Source: Streptomyces roseochromogenus subsp. oscitans DS 12.976 (GTDB lineage Bacteria > Actinomycetota > Actinomycetes > Streptomycetales > Streptomycetaceae). From it: 59,192 bases of DNA. Both the position numbers and the translations under genes were made by a program. Shown here in pieces: positions 52,321 to 59,192 of the stretch. The stretch lies in NCBI RefSeq assembly GCF_000497445.1, contig NZ_CM002285.1, positions 3,103,187 through 3,162,378 of the forward strand. The letters run 5' to 3'. How positions within the stretch are numbered: the first letter of the stretch is position 1; each line of letters opens with the position of its first letter. The notes under the pieces were generated by a model. The model was not told where the DNA came from. It ran no database searches and saw only the letters and a list, made by a program, of their open reading frames with translations.

Positions 52321-53691
52321 CTACCAGGGCATCGCCCGCAGTCGCAGATCGTGCGGGCGCAGGGTGATGCCCACCCGGGTCGTGTCGTTCGACCCGCTGA
52401 CCTGCTCGAAGCGGTACTTCGCCGAGATCGCCGCGGTGATCAGGCTCAGCTGGGTCATCGAGAAGTGGTCGCTGGGGCACTTGCGGTTGCCGACGCTGAA
52501 GGGGCTCATGGCGTACTTCGGTACGTCCTTGGCCCGCTCCGGCAGCCATCGGTCGGGGTCGAAGTCGAGGTGGCGGTCGTACGAGTGGGCGTCGCGCTGG
52601 ATCGCGTACGGGCTGTAGACGATGTCCGCCCCGGCCGGAATGCGATACCCGCCGAGTTCGGTGTCCGTCACCGCGCGCCGCGTCAATATCCATACGGCGG
52701 GCCTGAGCCGCATGGCCTCGACGACGACATTGTTGGTGTGCGTGAGTGTGCGGACGTGCTCGAATCCGACCGGTCGGCCGCCGGTCACGGATTCGACCTC
52801 GGTCCGTACCTTCTCGGCGTGTTCCGGGTGTTCCGCGAGCACCTGCAGCAGCCACATGATCGTGGAGGCGACTGTTTCGCTGCCGGGGGTGAGTATCGCG
52901 ACGACCTGGTCGTGGATCTCCTGTTCGCCGATGGGGTCGCCATTGTCGTCCTTCGCCTCCAGCAATGCCGTCAGCAAATCGTCCGGCTTTTGACCAGATG
53001 CCCTCCGCTCGGCGACGATCTCGTCGACCAGCAGATGCAAATCGGCCAGCGCCCGGTTGAATTCGCGGTTGGCCGGGAACGGCAGCCGGTACAGCGGCCC
53101 GAGCGGGACGACCATGCGCCGGTACATGCCGCGGAAGACGGAGGCGAGGTCGACGCTGAGCCGCTCGGCGCGCTCGTCCATGTAGTCGCCGCGCAGCAGG
53201 CAGCGGGCGGCGATGCGGACGGCGACCCGGAAGGACTCGGAGGTGCAGTCGATGGTCTCGCCGGGCCGCCAGCGCTCGGTCAGCGCATGCGCCTCCTCCT
53301 GCATGATCGGTCCGTAGTCGGGGATGGCGTCCAGCCGGAACGCGGGCTGGATGGTGCGGCGCTGGCGGCGGTGCCGGGGCCCGTTGGCGGTGGCCACGCC
53401 CTCCTTGCCGAGCAGCCCTTCCAGGGACTCCCACAGGGGTCCGTCGATCTTGAAGTCGGGGCTGAGCGCGAGCGCGCCGGTGAGCGCCGGGGTGGTGACG
53501 GCGTACACCGTCTTGGGGCCGAGCTTGAGGCGTACGACGTCGCCGTGCTCGCGGAGCCGGGACATGAAGGCGAGCGGATCACGGACCAGTTTCAGGCCGT
53601 GCCCGAGGCCCGGCACGGCCCCGCCGGCCAGGGGCGGTTCGCGCAGTTCGGAGGTCTCGGGGGTCAGGGGCTGCGCAGACTCGACGGTCAT
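52321..53691 (-). CDS. Cytochrome P450, albaflavenone synthase type (CYP170)
   Basis: 456 residues, ATG overlapping the eizS stop (ATGA). P450 motifs: helix I with [11 protein letters not shown] (oxygen-activation ET), EAMRLRP (ExxR), [10 protein letters not shown] and heme loop [11 protein letters not shown] (Cys ligand). It matches S. coelicolor CYP170A1 closely as I recall it: oxidation of epi-isozizaene to albaflavenols and albaflavenone. CYP170A1 also carries a moonlighting farnesene-synthase site; the acidic segment [13 protein letters not shown] is kept here. Confidence 0.93.
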   Translation of the reverse strand: MTVESAQPLTPETSELREPPLAGGAVPGLGHGLKLVRDPLAFMSRLREHGDVVRLKLGPKTVYAVTTPALTGALALSPDFKIDGPLWESLEGLLGKEGVATANGPRHRRQRRTIQPAFRLDAIPDYGPIMQEEAHALTERWRPGETIDCTSESFRVAVRIAARCLLRGDYMDERAERLSVDLASVFRGMYRRMVVPLGPLYRLPFPANREFNRALADLHLLVDEIVAERRASGQKPDDLLTALLEAKDDNGDPIGEQEIHDQVVAILTPGSETVASTIMWLLQVLAEHPEHAEKVRTEVESVTGGRPVGFEHVRTLTHTNNVVVEAMRLRPAVWILTRRAVTDTELGGYRIPAGADIVYSPYAIQRDAHSYDRHLDFDPDRWLPERAKDVPKYAMSPFSVGNRKCPSDHFSMTQLSLITAAISAKYRFEQVSGSNDTTRVGITLRPHDLRLRAMPW

Positions 53692-54773
53692 TTCTCACCT
53701 GCCGCTTCGTTCGTGACGTACGGGGGCGTGGACCGGTCGTCCCAGGTGTCGACCATGTACCGGCCGGACTCGTGGTGGAACCAGTACACGGAGCTGAACC
53801 AGTTGCGCATATTGCCGACACAGGCGCGCACCGCGGTGCTCAATTCCTTTCCGCGGACCGTACCGTCGGCGAGTTGGTCGGCGAACCGCAGGGCGACCTG
53901 CTCTGCTTCGAGGAATTCGCTGATGCATTCCTCGACGCGCCGCCTTACTTCGTCCACCGCTTCCTCGAGACTCAGCCCCTCATGGGTGATGAGGCTGATT
54001 CCGAGATTGTGGACCTCGTCGCCCGCTATTTCCTTCGGCAGCGAGCAGAGATCGTTGTACCAGGCGGCGAATTCCTGGCTGAGCAGAGCCGCCCGGCGAT
54101 AGGCCGGGTTTTTCCTTATGGCGTTCGGGAGTTCGCACCCCGCACTCGGCTCGAGCAGGTCCGTCCAAATCCAGTGCGCGAAGGTATGCCGGCGCAGGGC
54201 GAGATATTCCTCGACACCGGGTATGTATCCCGTGGTGCGGTTGCGGAACTCGCGGTCGTAGGCCTCGACCACCGCGTGGAAGTGCCGGGCGAACCGCTGG
54301 TTCCAGGTGCGCGGCAGGAAGCCGTACAGCCGCAGCACGCTGTCCGCGAACCCCGCGACCAGCGGATCCGGGTGGTGCAGATGGTGCCGGGGTGCGTCGA
54401 GGGCCGCGTGCAGGCGGTACCTCAGCCGCCGCCAGGCACCGACCCGGCCGTGGACCCTGTCCCGGTCGTGACGGTCGTCCCAGACGAAGAACCACGCGCT
54501 GTAGTCGGCGATGGCCTGCAGGACCTCCTCAGGGGCGCCGAGGTAGTAGCCCGCCATCAGGTCCGTGTAGCAAAGTCCGTCGGCATATTCATGCACCTTG
54601 TCCGCCGGCATGAACCGTTTTTCCAGCAGCCAGCGTCGTGTCATCTGCTGGAGCCGCGGCCAATACGGATGCAGTTGCCGGGGAAAGGCGGACTCGATCA
54701 CCGGAAGTACCAGTGAGGGTGGTACTACGACCGCCGTCGGCGTCGCGGTGGTGCTGTGTGGGAAAGCTTGCAC
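53688..54773 (-). CDS. Epi-isozizaene synthase (sesquiterpene cyclase)
   Basis: 361 residues from a GTG ([14 protein letters not shown]), the same length as the S. coelicolor enzyme. Metal motifs: [11 protein letters not shown] (DDxxD variant) and [11 protein letters not shown] (NSE triad), plus RMVD-region closing [18 protein letters not shown]. Cyclises farnesyl diphosphate to epi-isozizaene in the cytoplasm; the coupled P450 finishes albaflavenone. First gene of the pair, with a ~300-bp spacer upstream to the deformylase stop. Confidence 0.95.
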   Translation of the reverse strand: MQAFPHSTTATPTAVVVPPSLVLPVIESAFPRQLHPYWPRLQQMTRRWLLEKRFMPADKVHEYADGLCYTDLMAGYYLGAPEEVLQAIADYSAWFFVWDDRHDRDRVHGRVGAWRRLRYRLHAALDAPRHHLHHPDPLVAGFADSVLRLYGFLPRTWNQRFARHFHAVVEAYDREFRNRTTGYIPGVEEYLALRRHTFAHWIWTDLLEPSAGCELPNAIRKNPAYRRAALLSQEFAAWYNDLCSLPKEIAGDEVHNLGISLITHEGLSLEEAVDEVRRRVEECISEFLEAEQVALRFADQLADGTVRGKELSTAVRACVGNMRNWFSSVYWFHHESGRYMVDTWDDRSTPPYVTNEAAGEK

Positions 54774-55021
54774 GGACAAACCCCTCTCAGCCGCCTGGAG
54801 CGCACGCCCCCCGGTGTGCCGGGCGCGCGCCGCTGCGTATCCCGCCCTCCCCATTCAGCACCACAACTGACCGCCAGGGGAACGGATTTGCTTCACTCAC
54901 TACCCCAAGGTGCCGAGAATCTCCCCCCACATGACCGATTAGGGATCACAACAAGCACAGAAGGGACCGGTTGCACAACGCACGGACGGACACACGGACG
55001 AGCGAGGCGTGCTCGTACGAA
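54774..55021. promoter_or_regulatory. Promoter region of the epi-isozizaene synthase operon
   Basis: About 250 bp with lower GC between the peptide deformylase terminator (55022) and the synthase GTG. No gene seen. GAGAGGGGTTTGTCC precedes the start codon as its ribosome site. Transcription of the terpene pair should begin here. Confidence 0.45.
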
Positions 55022-55057
55022 GGGCGCCCGACAGGGAGTGATCCCCGTCGGGCGCCC
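55022..55057 (-). terminator. Peptide deformylase terminator
   Basis: GGGCGCCCGAC (55022-55032) and GTCGGGCGCCC (55047-55057): a perfect 11-bp stem 18 bp past the stop of the minus-strand deformylase gene. Confidence 0.85.
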
Positions 55058-55074
55058 AGGCAGGCCGGTGCCGG

Positions 55075-55725
55075 CTAGTCGTTCGCGACCACCGGATAAC
55101 GTGGCTCGTTCTCGCCCATCTGCCGCAGCGCATCCTTGCGGTCCCGCTTGGACAGCCGGTCGATGTACAGGTAGCCGTAGAGGTGGTCGGTCTCGTGCTG
55201 CAAACACCGTGCGAAGTAACCGGTGCCGCGGACCTTGATCGGGTTGCCCTGTTCGTCCTGGCCGGTGACCTCGGCGTAGTCGGGACGGGCGAGCGGCGCG
55301 TAGGCCGTCGGCACGGAGAGGCAGCCCTCGTTGCTGTCGTCCAGCCGGCGCTTGTCGGCCGGCAGGTCGACCAGCTTCGGGTTGCACACCACGCCCACGT
55401 GCCGGGCGCCCTCGTCGTCCATGCAGTCGTAGACGAAGACCTTCAGGTCGACACCGATCTGGTTGGCGGCGAGGCCCACGCCCTCGGCGGTGCGCTGGCT
55501 GGCGAACATGTCGGCGGCCAGCTGCCCCAGCTCCTCGCCGAACTCGGTGACGTCCTTGCACTCCTTGTGCAGCACCGGGTTGCCGACGACCGTGATGGGC
55601 CGCGAGGTCCCACGCTCCCGCCAGGCCTTCTCGCGCTCCTCGCAGTCCTCCGTGTCGACGACATAGCCCTCGTCGTCGACGGGGAGCACGCCCGCGTGCT
55701 GCTGATCGGTGTCCTGCTGCGCCAT
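55075..55725 (-). CDS. def: Peptide deformylase
   Basis: 216 residues from ATG 55725 ([13 protein letters not shown]). The three family motifs are present: [10 protein letters not shown] (motif 1), EGCLSVPT (motif 2, metal Cys) and QHETDHLYG (motif 3, HExxH). Removes the N-formyl group from new proteins. The N-terminal ~50-residue extension and the CLSVP motif suit the actinobacterial type. A longer in-frame start exists upstream but lacks a ribosome site. Confidence 0.95.
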   Translation of the reverse strand: MAQQDTDQQHAGVLPVDDEGYVVDTEDCEEREKAWRERGTSRPITVVGNPVLHKECKDVTEFGEELGQLAADMFASQRTAEGVGLAANQIGVDLKVFVYDCMDDEGARHVGVVCNPKLVDLPADKRRLDDSNEGCLSVPTAYAPLARPDYAEVTGQDEQGNPIKVRGTGYFARCLQHETDHLYGYLYIDRLSKRDRKDALRQMGENEPRYPVVAND

Positions 55726-55851
55726 GACCGACGTACGCCTTCCTGCACAAAATCTGAGAGTGAATGCTGATACAGGGTACGTGGGCGCGCCCCGCAGGGG
55801 CGCGGGGAACTGCGCGACCAGCCACAACGGACTCTCAGTCGGCAGACTGCC

Positions 55852-56832
55852 TCAGCACACCTCTTCGAGATCCCGCCAATCACGCGAGTCCGGGCTGTCA
55901 GCCACCCACCCGTCCAGCAACCCACGAACCAGCGAGGCCGGCGCAGCCACCCCGCACTCCCGCTCCGGCACCCACAGCTGCCCGTCCGTCCGATGGCCGA
56001 GCGGCCCGGGATGACCGGGCTCACTGTGGTCGTGCGGGTCCAGGTGAACCCCTTCGCCCTCATCCGACGGCATCCGCGACTCCGAGCACATCCGGCACAG
56101 CAGCCGCACCGAGGAGGACCAGTCCTCCGCGGCGAACCCCGCGTCCGCGGCCAGCTGCTCCAGCGCGTCCCGGTCCGCCTCCGTGGCCGCCTCCAGCAGG
56201 ACCACCCAGGTCGGCACGGGTGAGGGCGCCCACAGCTCGATCTCGTCGAAGACCGGGTAGGCATGGCCGGTGGACGTCGTGCGCTCGCCGTGCGGGACGC
56301 CGTCGTGCAGGACGACCTCGCCCCAGCGCCGCCCGGACGAGGGAAGCGGGATGGAGAGCACCTCGATCCGCGCCGGGTCCAGCCTGCGGCCCCAGACGAC
56401 CTCGGCCTCACCCTCCGGAGAGAGCCGTACGGCCGCGCTGCCCAGCTCCATGCCGACCGGTTCCGTGGCCACGGTGGCGCCGCCGGGCACCTTCAGCCCG
56501 TACGCCTGCCAGGCGCGGCGGGCCAGCGGCCAGTCCTGCAGGGCGGTGGCGGCGATACCGACGTTCCACCAGTCGGGCGCCCCGGCCTCCCGGTCCAGCA
56601 GCGCCACCGCGCGGAGCCCGGCCGCGCGGGCCTGCTCCCAGTCGTGCCGGAACTTGTGCAGCAGGGCGAGGTTGAACCAGGACTCCGACAGCCAGGGCTC
56701 CAGGTCGGCGGCCCGTGTCAGCAGCTCGCCCGCGTCCTCGTACCGGCCGTCGCCGATCAGCGTGAAAGCACGGTCGGTGGCCTGCCGCCAGGAGGCGGAG
56801 GGCCGGTGCCGTCCCTTGCCGAAGATCCTCAC
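55852..56832 (-). CDS. TPR-like repeat protein, unknown function
   Basis: 326 residues from GTG 56832 preceded by GGCGGGAA (an ATG at 56940, overlapping the HD gene stop, would add 36 residues). Residues ~20-115 hold two or three TPR-type helix pairs (ATDRAFTLIGDGRYEDAGELL, WFNLALLHKFRHDWEQARAAG). The C-terminal half is acidic and mixed, with a cluster of three Cys (LLCRMCSESRM and later a C near the end). Family not recognised beyond TPR. Confidence 0.78.
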   Translation of the reverse strand: MRIFGKGRHRPSASWRQATDRAFTLIGDGRYEDAGELLTRAADLEPWLSESWFNLALLHKFRHDWEQARAAGLRAVALLDREAGAPDWWNVGIAATALQDWPLARRAWQAYGLKVPGGATVATEPVGMELGSAAVRLSPEGEAEVVWGRRLDPARIEVLSIPLPSSGRRWGEVVLHDGVPHGERTTSTGHAYPVFDEIELWAPSPVPTWVVLLEAATEADRDALEQLAADAGFAAEDWSSSVRLLCRMCSESRMPSDEGEGVHLDPHDHSEPGHPGPLGHRTDGQLWVPERECGVAAPASLVRGLLDGWVADSPDSRDWRDLEEVC

Positions 56833-56932
56833 GATTCCCGCCTGCCAGTTCCAGTTCCGCTCAGTGGGCTGGCTTGTGCCCCCGGACACCCTCTCCCTCG
56901 CATCCAACCACGTACGGCGGGAAAGGCGCTCA

Positions 56933-58225
56933 TTACCCATGGGTTACCCAGCGGCGGGCAGGGTCAGACAGTGCCGTACCTCTCCCGTCGTCGTCCACCG
57001 GCGCGCGCTGGGGCCAGGCCCGTGGCCGGGCCAGCACCCGGGCGAGGGACTCCACCACCTCGGGAGCGTAGTCACCGGCGGTGCCGAGGCGCAGTTCCTC
57101 CAGTGCCCGCAGGGGGCCCTCGGGGCCGGCGTCCCGGCTCTTCTCCTCGTAGGCGTTCACGGCCCGGATGATCCGCGCGGCGAGCGGCTGTTCGCGGTAG
57201 GGGTCCGCCTGCCGTTCCACCATCACGGCGACGGCCGCGGCCACCCCGGTCTGCCGGACGACGGCGCCGCCGAGCAGCGCGATGCGCCGCTGTTCCTCCG
57301 GGGGCAGCTCGGCGGTGGCGCCGGCCGGGACCGGGTCGAGCAGGCTGAGCTGGCCGATGTCGTGCATGAGGGCCGCGTACTCCAGAACGGTCAGTTCTCC
57401 CTCGGTCAGGCCGAGATCCCGGCCGACGGCGAGGCTGAGCGCGGCGACCCGGCGGGCGTGCCCGGCGGGGGCGCACCCGGCTATCTCGGTGGCGCGGGCC
57501 AGGGAGGCGATGGTCTGCCGATAGGTGGCGCGGACGGCCGCGTACCGGCGCACGGACAACTGGGTGAGCAGCAGGGGCAGACAGAACACGGGCAGCGCCC
57601 ACAGCCCGACGACGGCGACCGCGAGCGCCATCACCGCGCCGGTCGCGCAGACGGCGGAGCCGATGCCGAGCAGCCCGCGCAGCTCCTCGCGCAGCAGCGG
57701 GCCGAAGGGCCAGCGGGTGCGGGAGCGGGCGAGAGCGGCGGCCAGAACGGCGTCGCACAGGGCGGTGAGACCGAGCAGGGTGACCAGGAGGAGGGCGTAG
57801 GCGGGGCCGTTCCAGGCGGCGAACAGGCCCTTGTTGTACAGGGGTTGGAAGCAGACGGCGGTGAAGCCGACGGTGAGCACGCGGCGGGCCAGAGGGTCGA
57901 GGGTGGGGGTGCGCCCGGACCAGATGTGCGGTACGGCGCCGAGCAGGGCGGCGGCGAGGACGACGGTGACGACCTGCGCCGGGCCTGCTTGCGTGGGCCG
58001 CCCGGCGTCCGCTCCGAGCAGGGCGTACGACAGCGAGCCGGCGGTGCCGAGGGGCGCGGCCTGCCGTACCTGGGCGCCGCTCCACCGGGTCAGCTCGCCG
58101 ACGGCTATGAGCACCCCGAAGGCGAGCGCGACGCCCCGGTCGTCGAGGCCGGTCCACAGCGTGACGGCGAGGGAGCCGGCCGCGGTGAGGGCGGCGGCGC
58201 CGTGGACGATGCGCAGGGCGGTCAC
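56933..58225 (-). CDS. Membrane HD-domain protein, GYP-less
   Basis: 430 residues from a GTG coupled to the upstream HD-GYP gene (GTGA). About seven hydrophobic segments over ~10-255, then an HD-domain: HARRVAALSLAVGRDLG, LEYAALMHDIGQLSLL (H...HD), and a late helix EVVESLARVLARPRAWP. The GYP loop (HHExxDGTGYP) is replaced by VERQADPYREQP, so this is an HD metal phosphohydrolase or an inactive partner rather than an active c-di-GMP phosphodiesterase. Confidence 0.8.
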   Translation of the reverse strand: MTALRIVHGAAALTAAGSLAVTLWTGLDDRGVALAFGVLIAVGELTRWSGAQVRQAAPLGTAGSLSYALLGADAGRPTQAGPAQVVTVVLAAALLGAVPHIWSGRTPTLDPLARRVLTVGFTAVCFQPLYNKGLFAAWNGPAYALLLVTLLGLTALCDAVLAAALARSRTRWPFGPLLREELRGLLGIGSAVCATGAVMALAVAVVGLWALPVFCLPLLLTQLSVRRYAAVRATYRQTIASLARATEIAGCAPAGHARRVAALSLAVGRDLGLTEGELTVLEYAALMHDIGQLSLLDPVPAGATAELPPEEQRRIALLGGAVVRQTGVAAAVAVMVERQADPYREQPLAARIIRAVNAYEEKSRDAGPEGPLRALEELRLGTAGDYAPEVVESLARVLARPRAWPQRAPVDDDGRGTALSDPARRWVTHG

Positions 58226-59192
58226 CGGGGTGCCCCGGAGACCGGCTTCCGGCCCCGCAGCTCGTACGGTGTCTCGTCGGCGGTGACCGTGGGATGCCAG
58301 CCGTAGCGGCCCAGCGCACGGGCGAGCGCCCCGACCATCCGGGGGTCGAACTGCGTGCCCGCGCAGCGCCCCAGCTCGGCGACGGCCGCCTCGACGGGCC
58401 GGGCCCTGCGGTAGGAGCGGGTGGAGGTCATGGCGTCGAAGGCGTCGGCGACGGCGACGACCCGGGCGCACTCGGGGATCTGGGTGCCGACGAGGCCGTA
58501 CGGGTAGCCGGTGCCGTCGAGGCGTTCATGGTGGTGCAGAATCGCGGCGCGGGCCTCACCGAGGAAGGAGATCCCGCGGACCATCTCATGGCCGTACTCG
58601 GGGTGCAGTTCGATGATCCGGCGTTCCTCGGGGGTGAGCGGGCCGTCCTTGCGCAGCAGCCGGGTGGGGACGCCGAGCTTGCCGACGTCGTGCAGGATGC
58701 CGGCGAAGCGCAGCACCTCGACGCGCTCGTCGTCCATGCCGAGTTCGCGGGCGATCATCACGGAGGCCTGTCCGACGCGTTCGCTGTGGCCGCGGGTGTA
58801 GCCGTCCTTGATGTCGACGGCCTGCACGAGCGCGCGGATGGTGGCCTGGTGGGCGGCGCGTTCGCGGTGGTACTGGGCGAAGATCCACCAGGACACGCAC
58901 ATCGGCAGCAGCACCAGCAGGGCCGCGACCGGGCCGTACGGGCTGCGCCACAGCACGGCCATCATCAGCCCGGCGAGTCCGTGCACCGCGACCGGCGCGA
59001 GCGAGCGGGACAGCAGCCCGCGCCAGGCCCGGCGCAGCGGGACGCCCAGGGCGACCGCGCGGATGCCGCCGTCGAGGACGGTGAGGATCAGGCAGAAGGC
59101 GAGGACGGCCGCGCCGACGGGCAGCAGCGCGTACGGGAAGTGACAGTCGACGACGGCGTTCCGGCCGCCGAGCGCCCAGTGCACCCGGGCGG
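58222..59192 (-). CDS. Membrane HD-GYP domain phosphodiesterase (5' end beyond window)
   Basis: At least 320 residues; the frame is open to the window edge, so the N-terminus is probably missing. Two to four membrane segments (~18-105), then a complete HD-GYP domain: HSERVGQASVMIARELG, ILHDVGKLGVP (HD), ELHPEYGHEM, ILHHHERLDGTGYPYGL (HHE-GYP), ADAFDAMTSTRSYR. Predicted to hydrolyse c-di-GMP or a related dinucleotide. Coupled by a 4-nt overlap to the GYP-less paralog. Confidence 0.87.
   Translation of the reverse strand, partial: ARVHWALGGRNAVVDCHFPYALLPVGAAVLAFCLILTVLDGGIRAVALGVPLRRAWRGLLSRSLAPVAVHGLAGLMMAVLWRSPYGPVAALLVLLPMCVSWWIFAQYHRERAAHQATIRALVQAVDIKDGYTRGHSERVGQASVMIARELGMDDERVEVLRFAGILHDVGKLGVPTRLLRKDGPLTPEERRIIELHPEYGHEMVRGISFLGEARAAILHHHERLDGTGYPYGLVGTQIPECARVVAVADAFDAMTSTRSYRRARPVEAAVAELGRCAGTQFDPRMVGALARALGRYGWHPTVTADETPYELRGRKPVSGAPR

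Noticed and set aside
56270..58306. 678-codon plus-strand frame opposite the TPR and HD genes
   Set aside because: Glutamine/glycine-rich antisense shadow; the minus strand has recognisable TPR and HD motifs.

Overview
The window is very GC-rich, gene-dense actinobacterial DNA that I read as a Streptomyces chromosome. The evidence is WblE, SigH with its anti-sigma factor, DasR with its dre sites, Ni-SOD with its SodX protease, the epi-isozizaene synthase/CYP170 pair, and a B12-riboswitch class Ia nrdAB operon. From about 15 kb to the right edge the order matches, from memory, the S. coelicolor SCO5262-to-SCO5218 core region. All assignments come from reading motifs; no database search was run.

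Left edge to 7.3 kb (minus strand): six nearly touching genes. In transcription order they are a Trypco1-type (CU044_2847) protein, a trypsin-like protease with a VMAP-C-like tail, a MoxR AAA+ ATPase, a SAV_2336-type vWA protein with a TPR-like tail, a 50-residue peptide ending in HYEDAP, and a radical SAM enzyme cut by the window edge. This resembles the vWA-MoxR-VMAP 'ternary' conflict or signalling systems joined to an FxsA/FxsB-like RiPP module, and it is the most novel part of the window. Next come a DUF6104 gene and a DUF4097-PadR operon with a palindromic operator.

9.8-14.1 kb: an accessory segment. Two copies of a 118-bp direct repeat, each inside a larger degenerate repeat block, flank an IS21-type remnant, a 5'-truncated tetR, a 365-bp IS5-type deletion derivative, and an intact divergent tetR/methyltransferase pair with twin operators 21 bp apart.

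14.1-30.3 kb: a HTH/Clp-N pair with two perfect operators, a zinc-binding dehydrogenase, malic enzyme, a polar amino acid ABC transporter, sodX/sodN, several methyltransferases, a four-EF-hand protein, a PiT phosphate transporter, and small enzymes. 30.4-34.3 kb: a family 2B encapsulin (cNMP-binding) with its polyprenyl synthase, next to a PLP desulfhydrase-type enzyme.

34.3-48.5 kb: Na+/H+ antiporter, UBP zinc finger, ushX-sigH, diacylglycerol kinase, wblE, a PdtaS-like kinase, TetR/SDR, nagB and dasR (each preceded by a dre; the dasABC genes expected between them are missing), then a DUF3311/SSS transporter pair and a GNAT enzyme. 48.5-59.2 kb: B12 riboswitch-nrdAB (no nrdS follows), the albaflavenone pair cyp170-eizS, peptide deformylase, a TPR-like protein, and two coupled membrane HD-domain phosphohydrolase-type proteins, the last cut by the right edge.
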